Part shown: positions 36,201-44,439 of the stretch, piece after piece
Numbering within the stretch: position 1 is the first letter of the stretch
Layout of the letters: each line of letters starts with the position of its first letter
DNA from: Norana najaformis
Taxonomy: Eukaryota; Annelida; Clitellata; Crassiclitellata; Hormogastridae
NCBI GenBank assembly: GCA_964023275.1
Contig: OZ029915.1
Location: forward strand, 13,832,712 to 13,896,711
Length of the DNA: 64,000 nt
Direction of reading: 5' to 3'
Position numbers and translations under genes: made by a program
The notes under the pieces: generated by a model
Told to the model about the DNA's origin: nothing
The model's database searches: none
The model's input: the letters and a program-made list of their open reading frames with translations, nothing else

Positions 36201-37882
36201 GTATCACCAGATGTAGCTTTCAACCTGCTGAAGCAATCGAACTTGGCGTTCATCTGCTGTAACGTATTTGCTTGGTTGGATCAATCGGTCTGCTATGTTA
36301 GGAATGTAGATTCCAATGCCTGTCATCTGAGTTGACTTATCATTCCGCGTCTGCATCAGCAGGTGCTGTTGCTCTTCGGTCTGAGTCTGGCGAGACAGCC
36401 GAAAGCCACTCCTTTCCAACCACGACTCCACACTGGGCAAGACATCATGTGTCTGTGATGATGCATTGTGGTATTCTTGGTCAGTGGTCTTGTTTCGATA
36501 GCCACCAAGAAATGGCTTCTTGCAAGACAGTCGTTCAATTTCCACCGACACATGGTAAGTCTTGCAGGCATCTAACAAATCTAAAGAAATCACACAATAT
36601 ATAACACAATGTAACTCAGTATTCATTTAATATATACTTAATTGTTACTAATATAGTATTAATTACTAATACAGAATAGTCCAGATGTTTATTTAACCAG
36701 TATTTGGAGAGAAAGAGAGTAAGAGAATGACAGGAGAGAGGGTGTCACGTTCACAGGCTTTGTCAGATGCTGCCGTCAGCACACAGGTCTGCTGGTGCCT
36801 TCTGGATGGTAGCTGAAGGTGTCAGTGGCCTGTGCAAGAAGACTTACCTCTTGAAGCCAGATTGGACTGGTCACATGGTTCAGAGGACATTCCGAGGGCG
36901 GACTTTCACAGTGCAAAATGACTACGATGTTTTGGAACGATGAAGACTCCTATCAAGACACTTTTGTTTTCTTAACAGATAGTTTCTATTTTCTTATTCC
37001 TACTATAATTATTAAAGGCTTTTGGTTAACATAGGCAAGGGTCATTTTCTTCTTATGGAATCTCTCTGTCTTGTTTTGTGGCAGCTTAGTTTACCTTCCA
37101 CTATAGTTATGCCTGTTCAGAAAGCAAACGAAAAGGCAAGAAATACCACCAAAAGAAGCAGAAATAAGCTAAGAAATCAGCTAACTGCTGATAAAACTGA
37201 CACATCTATAAATTATTAAACAAATATCTTGTGTATAAACCAGACTACCTGCTTCAGCAAATCTTGACTGTGTATCCATTTGTATGATTAAATCTCTTGC
37301 AATTTCTGGTTTACAGATGGACAGTATTTCTTCCTGAATGTTGCCACTTGGTGTAAATATAAAATCAGGCAAGTCTGGTTCAGGATAGGCTGTTGTCTCA
37401 TGAATTTCATGATCTTCATAAAGCTGCAATGTGTCCATTTTGTGCAAACTTGCAGTTGACAATAGGATGTCAGGAAAATCAGGCTCCTCCAAGTTCATAC
37501 ATAAATCCTTGCTGAAAACTGATAATCCTGACTTACTTTCTGAAACATTCGGCTCATTGATCATTTTTGTATTATCATTGTCAGATTTATTTGACAAAGA
37601 CTCCTGAGGTGAAAAAATATGCTGTGTAGAGCCTTCTTTCTCTTCTGTTTCCTTATCTGAGATCAATCCATTTGCAAATTCTCCCAACTCTCCTTCCTCT
37701 TCTCTTTCAAATGAATAAATCAAATCTTCTTCATTTGATAAATCCTGTTCTTCATGTTCAAATTCTTCATCTGAAAATTCCAGCTCATAATGGTCTTCTT
37801 CGAGCCATGATTTCTCCTGATTACTAATAGTTTCTTCCTCTGGTTGACTTTCTTTATCATTTTGATTGTCATTTTCATCCAT
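16232..37882 (-). CDS. IQUB: IQUB, IQ-motif protein of the radial spoke, nine coding exons
   Basis: Coding exons on the minus strand are 37882-37249, 36580-36225, 33575-33365, 28358-28183, 27946-27779, 26751-26575, 24640-24392, 22936-22751 and 16402-16232. All junctions are AG/GT and phases match, giving 775 aa, near the length I recall for the human protein (about 790). Landmarks in order: an acidic N-terminus; KPFLGGYRNKTTDQEYHNAS; TSTQM-like and KYVTADE stretches; an IQ motif (VITIQKYYRRWLAK, about residue 331); SGADRKAALCDLMDR; a Cys motif CPSCHCYLSPNDF...CRACN that may bind metal; and [21 protein letters not shown]. Family members sit in axonemal radial spokes of motile cilia, binding calmodulin through the IQ motif. 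The expected ubiquitin-like domain was not found. An AG acceptor lies just upstream of the chosen ATG, so a non-coding first exon is likely. The exon 8 donor (gtccaa) is weak. Confidence 0.93.
16671..19206 (+). mobile_element. Intronless element with 35-bp flanking direct repeats
   Basis: An identical 35-bp sequence starting tctggaatggtttcttaaaa lies at 16671-16705 and 19172-19206. Between them are 2466 bp holding one large ORF (17311-19014), about 600 bp of 5' leader and 155 bp after the stop with an AATAAA near 19127. The insert begins cactggccaacag and ends ttatgtttta; no terminal inverted repeats and no poly(A) are visible. The repeats look like a target-site duplication, although 35 bp is far beyond what DDE transposases usually make. 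They could instead be terminal direct repeats of the element. It sits in the last IQUB intron, antisense to the gene. Confidence 0.75.
17311..19014 (+). CDS. 567-aa mobile-element protein with N-terminal Cys domain, possible DDE-type transposase
   Basis: This is an uninterrupted 567-codon frame. Residues 16-63 hold C16-x2-C19 and C60-x2-C63, reminiscent of ZAD/THAP-type DNA-binding domains, followed by C96/C99. An acidic Ser-rich linker covers 145-180. The core has LFIDSSK (D264), WVICVDLK (D318), CFLCLWDSR, LPPLHIKLGLMK and SEEQGERFHQ (E516), an order that could be an RNase H-like D-D-E triad with a long insertion; that is inference. I recognise it as a multi-copy protein family found across animals and usually left uncharacterised. 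A decayed relative lies at 14440-14935. The clean frame suggests recent arrival. The start is the first ATG, followed by a conserved-looking ATSRRSCINHPD. Confidence 0.8.
   Translation: MATSRRSCINHPDIFCYICGEYTLKANRKPISEFVKRAYVGYFGVKLGDQDKQWAPHTVCKTCIEQLRHWTIGKRSCLKFGVPMVWREQINHFDDCYFCMVNIIGINRNNRRKLSYPDIPSARRPVPHSDIVPVPPFRELPQLSDDETCMSNIGQDDESEESGGSDSDFQSTSHSERFDQKELNDLIRDLNLSKESSELLASRLKEKNALQPGTKITIYRNREKDLLPLFTEDNNLVFCNDISNLLKKIGLSDYSPDEWRLFIDSSKCSLKCVLLNNGNKFGSIPIGHSTRMKEEYNAISLVLEKIKYKEHQWVICVDLKMVNFLLGQQSGYTKYPCFLCLWDSRAKHEHWTRKDWPSRKDMVVGAQNVIKESLVARDRIILPPLHIKLGLMKEFVRALNKEGSCFEYIVHKLPGITMEKLKAGIFDGPQIRQLMNDPLFIPSMNEIESCAWSSFVLVTKNFLGNKKADNYAQLVEDMLLHFNKLGCNMSIKVHYLHSHLDRFPENLGDFSEEQGERFHQDIKTMENRYQGRWDAHMMADYCWNIMRDCSGRCHTRKSYKRSFFGVE
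19213..19315. repeat. AT/CA microsatellite
   Basis: A (TA)n run followed by (CA)n at about 19283-19312, in AT-rich DNA next to the 35-bp repeat. Confidence 0.8.
19970..20215 (-). mobile_element. L2 tail-only insertion T1
   Basis: It matches the reverse complement of the 3' end of the LINE at 21400-22650: taatcttaagagcgagattt, tacagcacctgaagaaagct, ggtgctcagtcaaaacgg and gatcaagatcc-like blocks. About 240 bp long, with no RT coding, nested in an older L2 copy of the same orientation. Confidence 0.8.
20555..20700 (-). mobile_element. L2 tail-only insertion T2
   Basis: The same tail as T1 (atttctacagcgccc, ggcgctcagtcaaaataaaa, tcaagatccagaag), nested in the RT region of the LINE at 19418-21240 where about 60 residues of RT are missing. 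Confidence 0.8.
21400..22650 (+). mobile_element. L2-like LINE, 5'-truncated, best-preserved RT in the window
   Basis: The plus strand reads FILYTTPLSSLIKASSVDHH then LYADDTQLFISFSPN (the catalytic Y-A-D-D), SSWMTSNLLCLNPSKTEF, LGVIFDQNLTFSDHI, KLDYCNSLFLNI and VLKSLHWLKIPERIEY, in a 231-codon open frame from 21625. Downstream, after shifts, come RTRSSSVL and AAPPLWNKLLPELR. The 3' end is gagcgctgtagaaatctcga followed by (gattac)n, the source type for the tail-only copies elsewhere. It lies in IQUB intron 8, just left of exon 8. Confidence 0.9.
23690..24310 (+). mobile_element. L2-like LINE, 3' fragment
   Basis: It encodes a degraded LHWLPVQCQPFSSWLFSYIQ block and a later VTGQHLFIVAG region, and ends with the tail cognate gtgaccatcaactgatgcc at about 24247. 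Several stops. Confidence 0.75.
24840..25700 (+). mobile_element. L2-like LINE, 3' fragment
   Basis: A 177-codon frame (24942-25475) holds RIRSLLPHTLLILLANALVS, RHDYC and TRTVLGSSAFLVAGPRLGI, matching the C-terminal RT segment. The tail is atcaactgatgccttgggca. A 24-bp stretch of the tail (gcattatggtaacggggctt) is tandemly duplicated at about 25624-25675. The end is (attag)n. Confidence 0.85.
25776..26298 (+). mobile_element. piggyBac element, internally deleted
   Basis: TTAA at 25776-25779 and 26295-26298 brackets 515 bp whose ends are cctcttcgctgcggatg and ccgcagcgaaaggg, the cctttcgctgcgg-type termini of piggyBac. The interior keeps the extreme C-terminus of the transposase: YCTQCPTKPGLCLENGCFKR followed by YHTEENFEEEEL and a stop, with the CxxC...C...CF..yH pattern of the Cys-rich domain. 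The rest of the transposase is gone. A gatgacgag/ctcgtca motif is repeated near the left end. It lies in IQUB intron 6. Confidence 0.88.
27253..27289. repeat. (TA)n microsatellite
   Basis: About 18 TA units in the intron between IQUB exons 5 and 6. Confidence 0.95.
27500..27620 (-). repeat. SINE family B, body fragment
   Basis: The minus strand reads gattcattcactgcccactc then aagggccaaagaataggaaa, homologous to the body of the fuller copy at 28480-28900. No tRNA-like head remains. Confidence 0.6.
28480..28900 (-). repeat. tRNA-derived SINE (family B), fuller copy
   Basis: The minus-strand head has an A-box-like tggtgttctattggtaac and a B box tgtgttcgactct spaced as in a tRNA. The body runs through ctgggatgtaaacagc, gattcgtccattgccagctc and aagggcctaagaaaaggaga, then cacttgtgagatatgggata. 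Fragments recur at 27500-27620 and 47845-47960. No coding. Confidence 0.75.
28901..29450. other. Intron DNA (IQUB intron 3), nothing recognised
   Basis: No feature supported apart from AT-rich unique-looking sequence; an L2-type tail (catttatacagcacctttc) begins at about 29486. Confidence 0.5.
29592..29831 (+). repeat. 24-bp minisatellite, ten units, in an RT coding segment
   Basis: The unit is 24 bp, containing gagatgattttgattccaca. Ten copies are nearly identical; only the last two vary. Because 24 is a multiple of three, the array is open as (GEMILIPQ)n on + and (SLWNQNHL)n on -. ILIPQ is the start of the RT block ILIPK...RPI, so the array has grown out of the LINE's own coding sequence. 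Confidence 0.95.
30420..30667. repeat. 57-bp inverted repeats enclosing a copied IQUB intron/exon fragment
   Basis: The arms 30420-30476 and 30611-30667 are inverted copies with one mismatch (ends ggagtatggatcacccgtct and agacgggtgatccatactcc). The right arm continues the R2-like LINE frame (ASLIIDIDGKAKRRVIHTPS), so it is native; the left arm is the added copy. The 134-bp spacer contains, at about 30484-30608, a copy of minus-strand 28041-27920 with about 90% identity, that is 95 bp of IQUB intron 4, its AG acceptor and the first 27 bp of exon 5. Confidence 0.9.
31203..31285 (+). repeat. SINE family A, tail fragment
   Basis: ttcactgaaaaatgagcagg and gccatatggttgctatagaa match the 3' end of the copies at 8885-9165 and 35995-36165. 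5'-truncated insertion within the R2-like LINE. Confidence 0.7.
31620..32230. other. Unassigned intron stretch
   Basis: 31620-31990 is more GC-rich than its surroundings and looks like part of another mobile element or the LINE 3' UTR, but no domain was recognised. Confidence 0.4.
32255..32920 (-). repeat. Dispersed repeat D, copy 2, split by a LINE fragment
   Basis: 32255-32400 and 32720-32920 match the two halves of copies D1 and D3 (aatgatgttaaatgtcatta; agaaccagtggtgagctc; caaagcccaaccaatgg). The 320 bp between is foreign to the repeat. Confidence 0.65.
32400..32720 (+). mobile_element. LINE C-terminal fragment
   Basis: The plus strand reads YNPAKHRQALDLSCSCGAVQ then TMAYVVDVCPF and, shifted, GDLLALQFTGMMLKAGWAY. 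The CxC...Q...H/Y...CP knuckle followed by a Leu/Trp helix is the usual C-terminus of several apurinic-endonuclease LINE clades. It is inserted into a repeat D copy. Confidence 0.65.
33900..35480 (-). mobile_element. L2-like LINE covering endonuclease to RT C-terminus
   Basis: Minus-strand blocks from the right: VFTGSLNIHVNSPSDSLASQ (endonuclease, about 35370), FRLFELKSLLSVSPLKQTMK and GPNPNVLTQSLFNPL (34830), a degraded RT middle, then RIQNTLAHGVTKTPKHFHMI and SVFRSLHWLKATFQRIHC (34080). Many stops. It lies in IQUB intron 2. Confidence 0.82.
35661..35696. repeat. (AAT)n microsatellite
   Basis: About eleven AAT units with one interruption, near an L2-type tail at about 35721-35760 (atagcaccttctaagtacct). 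Confidence 0.9.
35995..36165 (-). repeat. SINE family A, copy 3
   Basis: The minus strand reads gggaccttaactggcgtggc, ggtggtgaaggggatcacct and gccatacggttgctatagat, matching 9020-9150 closely. The tRNA-like head is lost. Confidence 0.75.
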
Positions 37883-38689
37883 TGCTGATAGCATAAAAAT
37901 ATATCAAACGCTTTAGTCAATACTTTTTAATTATTATTTTTACAAATAGCAACACCAGGTACATATATCCTCGGCCAATAATCACAAGTGTTCAGAGCCA
38001 CAGTGCCTTGCCTTATGTAGTACCTTTCTTCATGGCCTTACAGTAGATTTTCAAAGAATTTTATTGTTAACTCCTGAGGGATCATTCCAACCTCAGGAAA
38101 ATGTAATATCATTATATTAATAAACAAATTACTCTTAATACCACAGTCAAATTTTTAAAAATGGATAATTAATCTAGAAAAATATTATTGAGGCTGATCA
38201 ACAGTTTGGTACATTCAGTCAGTTCAGTCAGCTGCATGATCATTTTCATGCTAAAAAACTAAATGCCAAAAATGAACAAATTACAAAAAATTTAACCATT
38301 GGGGTTGAATCAACACAAACAACGCTGATTCAAATAATATACAAAAACTGCATAATCTAAGAACAAGTGTTAGCAGTAACACAATTCAAGTGAAACATGT
38401 AAAACAGCAACTATTAAAAGCCAGTGCTTTTCAAACCTTATGCAGATCATCTGCCCCAGCAAGAAGGTTTCAAAAGTATTGGTGTTAAATATTTTATATG
38501 AACCATTTGTATTGTATTGCCATCAACACTCATTCTTAAACTGCACAGTTTTCACATTAACATTTGCTTTTTTATTACCACTGTAGGCAAGTACAAGGCA
38601 AGTACTGTACATCAATCCATTGCATGTATAGGCTAAACAGAAATTACTTCTCATGACATTAGTTTCACATGTCATTATGTTTAAACCAT

Positions 38690-38940
38690 CGAACAGTAAT
38701 AATTTGTATCATAATCGTAATCTTGAGATGTCTTCAGTACCAAAGAAGCTAAGTTGTGGGAACCAGCTTATTCACAGATGCTCAGCTAAAACAAATTGGC
38801 AGGAAGATAAGGTCAGGTTCAGTTTCAGGTCAACATCCGAGGGTCAGGCAGGTACACAGTCAGAACACTACAGTGGGTGGTGTTTAGAATTGGGTTAGCA
38901 AAATAGACAATTATGGAGAATAGATAAAGGATGGGAATAT
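38690..38940 (-). mobile_element. L2 tail-only insertion T3
   Basis: It begins cgtaatcttgagatgtcttc and continues with gggaaccagcttattcacag and atgctcagctaaaacaaatt, the same blocks as T1, T2 and the parent LINE tail at 22480-22650. Confidence 0.8.
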
Positions 38941-40109
38941 TCCAGCAGGATGGAATTTAGACAAGATACAGCCTCTATACAGCTACAGATGTGTACCCTT
39001 CAACATTACGACATAATAAATGTGATAAATGACAACAATCTTCTGCTGCACCTATGTACTGTTGCACTGACTCTGTTCAGCAAAAATTTTCAAACTGTCT
39101 TCACCTTTAGCCTCTTGATATTTTTAACCAGTAATCTGGCACTCCATATATTTTTTTGATTTTGATCCTAGTTTACCCCTAAAGGGTAAAAATGCAATAT
39201 ATCAGCAATCACAGAAGACAGAGTTTAACTTTAACTTTGTTCCAAAGTGAATTTTGAAAATTTTCAATTTTGTCATTTATTTGTTTGTGTATGCTTGCAT
39301 TATTTAGATATAAGTGACAAAGCATGGCGTGGCATACAACATGATGAAAAGCAACCACAACAGTCTTTTTACATTATGCCAATATTTTAAAATAAAATAT
39401 ATGTTACTAATACAGCAAAAGTGTACATAGTCTTACTTCAGTTATTATCAAGTCACATTTTACACCAGAGTTCAGATGACTGTCTTTGTCATGGCTGGTT
39501 TGGTATGCAAACCATCATTTTTGAAAGTGCCATTGCTTTCTTCAGCACTCACTTCACAAACCCAGTGGTATGCAAATCTCCAACAGTCATTGATATCAGG
39601 TAGAAGCAGCTGAACTTCGCATACAGTTACGTTTTGGAGAGACACAAGGTAAAGAAGTGGCATTGTGATTTAGGTGAAAAGACTTCTAAATTATCCCTAA
39701 CTGTCTGTGTGCCATGATAGATCTCAAGCCAGGCATCTCCAGGTACAGTTATGTGATGCAGTAACTATCGCAGAGGCATATTTACAGTTCCGTAGAGCAC
39801 AAGATAAGTGAGAAAGCACCATGTCTGCTTTGTCTAAGTCCAGGCAGCTTAGCGCTTTGTGCATTTGTGGTTGCCAAGCAATTATTATGATGATTTGGTC
39901 AGCAACAATCTTTGCTAGAAATTCTTGTTGTACAACCATAAAAATATATCAAATGCTGACAAATCTATGGTATCAGTCAGTGGGCCAACCCTTTTCAAAA
40001 AATTTTCAACTAGCCTTTATTGGAAGCAGACAAAAATGCTAGTCTTGCTGAAGCAGTGTTGCCCAACTTCACTGCTGGTATCACTTTCATTATAATCTGA
40101 AAAGTTCAG

Positions 40110-40330
40110 TATGAACACTACTTACAGTACTGTTGGTCCTGCTACTCATCCATCTGAACGGGCCTCAAGCCATTTTAGGTCCCTGGACATAGGAGCCTAA
40201 ACTCTCTGAAATATAGCCACTATTGGTATCCGAACAGACACCCTCACGCACAGTGGCGCCTTCACGTACGCTTTAACCAATGTCGTTAACCAGGTCAGAC
40301 CAGAAGTTCAATTCCTGGTATAATATCACT
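40110..40330 (-). repeat. SINE family A, copy 4 with head
   Basis: The minus strand has gcgtacgtgaaggcgccact and gtgcgtgagggtgtctgttc followed by gggacctaaaatggcttgag, colinear with 8920-9045. Divergence is high. Confidence 0.6.
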
Positions 40331-40857
40331 CCCAGGTCACGCACAGAAGTAGAGAAGAAGGCATTTGGAAAGCATCAAACTTGCTTCCATCACCTTCTAA
40401 CTTTCTGACTATCAGAGTCGTTTGAGGCTAAAGCATGCCCCGTATTAGACCTTCTGTAAAACTCTGACTAGTCCCCTCACTCTGAAAAACCGTGCCACCT
40501 CCCTTAAGCATAAAGTACCGGTATTTTGGAAATTATAGATGCCACAATGATGATCACGAAACAATACCAATGTACCTGAATGTAGCGTCTTCCTGAAATC
40601 CAAATTTCACCGAAGAGTATGCAATACGGGAACTTGCTAAATCTGCCAACTAGTATGCAATGAATATTATTATTAATCACAAATCTTTCAAATATTTTTA
40701 TTCATTTTCAGCCATGTCCCTAAGCCAGCGAGATTCCTAAACGACAGCGTCGACGATAGAATGAAACTGCGTTTAAATTTTACGTCATCAAAGTCGAGTT
40801 TTCATTTTAACGGTTCATTGTCTCTGTCACTGTTGCCCTGTGTAATGCAAATGCTTC

Positions 40858-41200
40858 TTGGTTATTCTGTATGCCAATGCTCCATCATCATCATCAATAA
40901 CCGTGGGCTCAATGCCCGTAGGTGTCCGATGCCCGTTTCACAATGTGTCTCCACTCGATTCTGTTTTGAGACGCATGTCCCAGTCTCTGCAAGTCCGCGC
41001 CACACCACTCCTCAATGTCATCCACCCACTCTCGATGTGGTCTGCCTCTCTTGTTCGTACCTTCCATAATTCCAAACATCAGAGTCTTAATATTTCTGTC
41101 ATCCTTCATTCTACAGATATGTCCAAACAATCCAAGTTTTCGCTGAATAACCTTCTGCAGTAGATTTGCCAATGCTCCGTGATTGGTTATTCTGTATGCC
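40858..41200 (-). mobile_element. LINE 3' fragment with 18-bp target duplication
   Basis: ttggttattctgtatgcc occurs at 40858-40875 and 41183-41200. The 307 bp between read on the minus strand as an 87-codon frame, LLQKVIQRKLGLFGHICRMK then NKRGRPHREWVDDIEEWCGA and a DTYGH end, the C-terminus of an RTE/L2-type LINE, followed by a (gat)n tail. A 5'-truncated, fairly young insertion. Confidence 0.85.
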
Positions 41201-41404
41201 TATTTACAGGATTTATGCTAAGTCAACAATGATTGGTTTATTAGTTGATCTTCTGTGTTACATTATCGCTAATTAGCAGATAGTAATAAGCCAATATTAA
41301 TTACGTAAACTCCATGGCCCTAGACAACGGAAATCAGTTGAAGTCTACGTAAGCCTGATCATTTGGCTTATCTGCCGTAGGCTGTCTCTGCCTTAGTGTA
41401 CTTC

Positions 41405-41640
41405 GTAATCGTAATCTCGAGATTTCTACAGCGCTCAACAAAAGCTAAGTCGCGGGAACCAGCTTATTCACAGGCGCTCAGTCAAAACAAAATCGATAGG
41501 CAAAAGGGTCAAGATCCAGGAGTCAGGCACTCAGACAGTCGGACGGCTACGGTGGATGCTGTTTGAAATTGAAGCGAGAAGAGAGATAAGAGGAAGAGGA
41601 AGAATCAGGATAAGATTATCTTCTGGATATAGGCCTAAAC
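41405..41640 (-). mobile_element. L2 tail-only insertion T4
   Basis: Very close to the parent tail: cgtaatctcgagatttctac, gcgctcaacaaaagctaagt, cgcgggaaccagcttattca and aaaatcgataggcaaaaggg. The youngest-looking of the tail-only copies. Confidence 0.85.
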
Positions 41641-41785
41641 CTGAATGCGGCTTAAATTTGATGTGCCTTCGGTTGATGTCTTGTGCATTAGGAACCGGCG
41701 CTCTAGAAGTTTCTAATTATTAATAATAATAATATTTTCCCCGAGGTACATGTATATATGATGATGATGATGATTATTATTATTA

Positions 41786-41819
<34 letters not shown>

Positions 41820-41822
41820 CGG
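41641..41822 (+). repeat. L2 tail variant followed by trinucleotide microsatellites
   Basis: ttgatgtcttgtgcattagg and ccggcgctctagaagt mark the other L2 tail subtype, ending in (taa)n at about 41720; then (atg)n and (tta)n to 41820. Confidence 0.7.
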
Positions 41823-42921
41823 TTCGACCACTTGTTGAGAGACGGTCTATCAAATATTTTAAATGTGGACCTTGGTGATGACCATTGGCAACAGGCTTCG
41901 TTGCCGGTGAGAGATGGTGGTCTGGGAATTCGCTGTGCATTTACGCTGGCATTATCCACCTTTCTGGCTTCTGCTGCAAGCACCAGTGAACTTCAGGCTT
42001 GCATTCTGCCACCGGAGTCGGCTGAGATGCCATACGAACTCGTGAGCTCAGCACTCACCGCATGGTTGGCCTTGACAGGTGCGGAGCCACCAACGGGATC
42101 AGCATCACACCGCCAAAAAGTCTGGGATACTCGTTGGACAAGCAAAGCCTGCACGGATCAGCTTGAGTCCGTTACCAGTCCGTGCGATCGCGCTCGCCTC
42201 CTTGCCTCACGAGCACCTCATTCCGGCTACTGGCTCCCTCTGTATCTGCTTTGGGACTGCGTCTCTCAGACGAGGAGGTACGGTTGGCAATTGGGGTGAG
42301 ACTGGGCACAACACTTTGCGAATCGCAATTTTGCCACCACTGCGGGGGTAAAGACGACGTCAGTGGACTACACGGTCTGGTTTGCGGAGCAGGAGGCGGA
42401 AAACAACAGCGGCACAGTATGCTGAACGACGTCATTTGGAGAGCGATGAACAGAGCCAAAATTCCTGCACAGAAAGAACCTCTTGGCCTCACGAGGGAAG
42501 ACGGAAGACGCCCTGATGGTGTGACGCTCATCCCTTGGTCGCGTGGTCGTGCCTAGCATGGGACGTCACAGTACCGGACACTATGCAGCATCTCACCTAC
42601 CTCACACATCGTTCAGAGCAGGTGAAGCTGCCGACCGTGCAGCCTCCTCCAAAGGGATGAAGTACGCCACCATCACTCGCTCTCATGCCTTTGTGGCGGT
42701 GGCCTTGGAGACCAGCGTAGCCTGGAGCAAGGAAGATCTGGAGTTCATCACAGACTTGGGAAGCCGGACAACAGATGCAACCCATGATCCTCTAGAGACC
42801 TCGTTCTTGTTTCAGAAGATTTCGGTGGCTGTTCAACGAGGAAATGCCATCTGTCTCTCCGGAACATTGCCATCATGCTCTGAACCCTCTGATGAACTAA
42901 TTTGAAGTCAACCTGCAGAAC

Positions 42922-42956
<35 letters not shown>
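41823..42956 (+). mobile_element. LINE C-terminal region with restriction-like endonuclease
   Basis: Plus-strand blocks in order: WQQASLPVRDGGLGIRCAFT, CHHCGGKDDVSGLHGLVC (zinc knuckle), [20 protein letters not shown] then [17 protein letters not shown] (RPDG...WDVT fits a PD-(D/E)xK nuclease), and LETSFLFQKISVAVQRGNAI. Two or three frameshifts (near 42240, 42545 and 42600) separate otherwise clean frames, so it is relatively young. It ends in an (ATA)n tail. The knuckle-plus-nuclease order is that of R2/NeSL-like LINEs; the exact clade is uncertain. A second, older copy lies at 50110-50690. Confidence 0.8.
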
Positions 42957-42958
<2 letters not shown>

Positions 42959-43316
42959 TGACAAACTGGGGTGCCGAATCCCCTGTCAAGGTGCTGGTTT
43001 TCTGCCACTCTACCCGAAGGCTCCCTACCAGCGCCTATCTACTGCCAGCCCGCGAGGCAAGCCCCTGAGGTCCTCAAGAGACTGAGCACCAAGTCGATCG
43101 ATCAGCTATCGCCCTTTTATTTCTCACAAAACGCTTGAATACATGTAGCATCTAACGAAACAGTCCTTACGCTAAGACTTCAGTGCCCTCCACATAAACA
43201 CACTCTCCCTTCTGCTGCTCTCTTACATAGGCGGCGAGTTCGCGTTGCGTTCCCATGCGGGAGGAGGGCGAGCGCATTGCGTTCCCTGCGTTCCCGTGCG
43301 GGGGAAGTCCGCTACA
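42957..43316. mobile_element. Possible solo LTR
   Basis: A 360-bp block starts tgtgacaaactgggg and ends ccgctaca (TG...CA ends) and interrupts the (ATA)n tail of the LINE to its left; the tail resumes at 43317, with ataa on both sides. It is GC-rich, has no coding, and is best explained as a solo LTR left by an LTR retrotransposon. Family not determined. Confidence 0.55.
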
Positions 43317-43425
43317 ATAATAATAATAATAATATAGCTTCATGCACTTTTATTATTATTAGTATTAGTATACTTGTAGTAGTAGCAGCAGCAGCAGTAG
43401 TAGTAGTAGTAGCAGTAGCAGTTTC
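43317..43425. repeat. Trinucleotide microsatellites
   Basis: (aat)n at 43317-43334, then (tag)n/(cag)n at 43378-43422. Confidence 0.9.
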
Positions 43426-43489
43426 TGTACCATAGTTAGGTGGAAACCTTTCACCATATGAGCCAGAATCAAATTTCAGTCGGCCTTTT

Positions 43490-43740
43490 TGTAATTTTAA
43501 TCTCAAAAATTTCTGAAGTGCTACTTTGAAGCTAGGCGCAGGCAACAGCCTGTTCACAAGCACTGCGTTAAATCAGAGGGGTTGTCCAAAGATACTATGC
43601 GAAGAACAGTCTGCTTGCTAGAAGACCAGAGAGACGGGGACAGAGGAGATGTTATGGTGGTTTGTGTTTAATTTGAGAGAAATGGAAGGCAGTGAAATGG
43701 ATGGATCAGGGTAAGATTTCTGGATAAGGTAAGAATTTAA
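43490..43740 (-). mobile_element. L2 tail-only insertion T5
   Basis: A divergent copy: taattttaatctcaaaaatt, ctgaagtgctactttgaagc, agcctgttcacaagcactgc, then gatttctggataaggt. Confidence 0.65.
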
Positions 43741-44439
43741 TTTTGAATGAAAACCCCAGCTAGTATCAAATTAATATAAAATTGTTTTAATTTGTTGAAA
43801 GACTACTAATCTAAGTTGCAGTCAGCTGCAGCTGAAGAATGGAGTGTATTACATTTAGCGGACGTCACAGTAGTAGCTGCAAAGGGACATAGATCTTTAA
43901 GTTAAAAAATTGTAACTTTATTACTATTTGTTATAGAATTGTGCAGTTTTCACATAATTATTGAGCAATTCCAGCTAAATCAAGTAAAGTATAAAACATG
44001 AGTTTTTTCAGGCACAGTCACAAATATGAAAAGTAAGGACTGCTTATTTGCTGGCGTATTAAGCTGTGGTTCAGTTGAGGACAATGCATACTACATGTAT
44101 TCCAATACATGTACTTTGTTTTAATTAATGACACTCACGGTTGAGAAATCAGTCTGACAGATTTATGTCAAGAGAAACAGGAGAAGTGTTTTCACAGCCA
44201 TTTTAGAAAGTTCTGGTTATTCTGTCCTAACTTTGATCTAAAAGAAAGCAAGTGATATTACAGTTTCAAAAGTCATCTTCCACCCTTTGTCAACAGCCAG
44301 CTCCAGCAATTTATCCTTGATAGCGACTCGTATCATCCGGAAAGTAAACTCAAAAACTCAGATAAATTTGTCAGATTCTCACTAATAATGTTTCGTAGAG
44401 ATTTACCTTCAGCCTCTGCCTATATCATAGATGATTGCC

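Noticed and set aside
38421-38460. hAT-type terminus (cagtgcttttcaaacctt)
   Set aside because: No partner end, target duplication or transposase sequence nearby.
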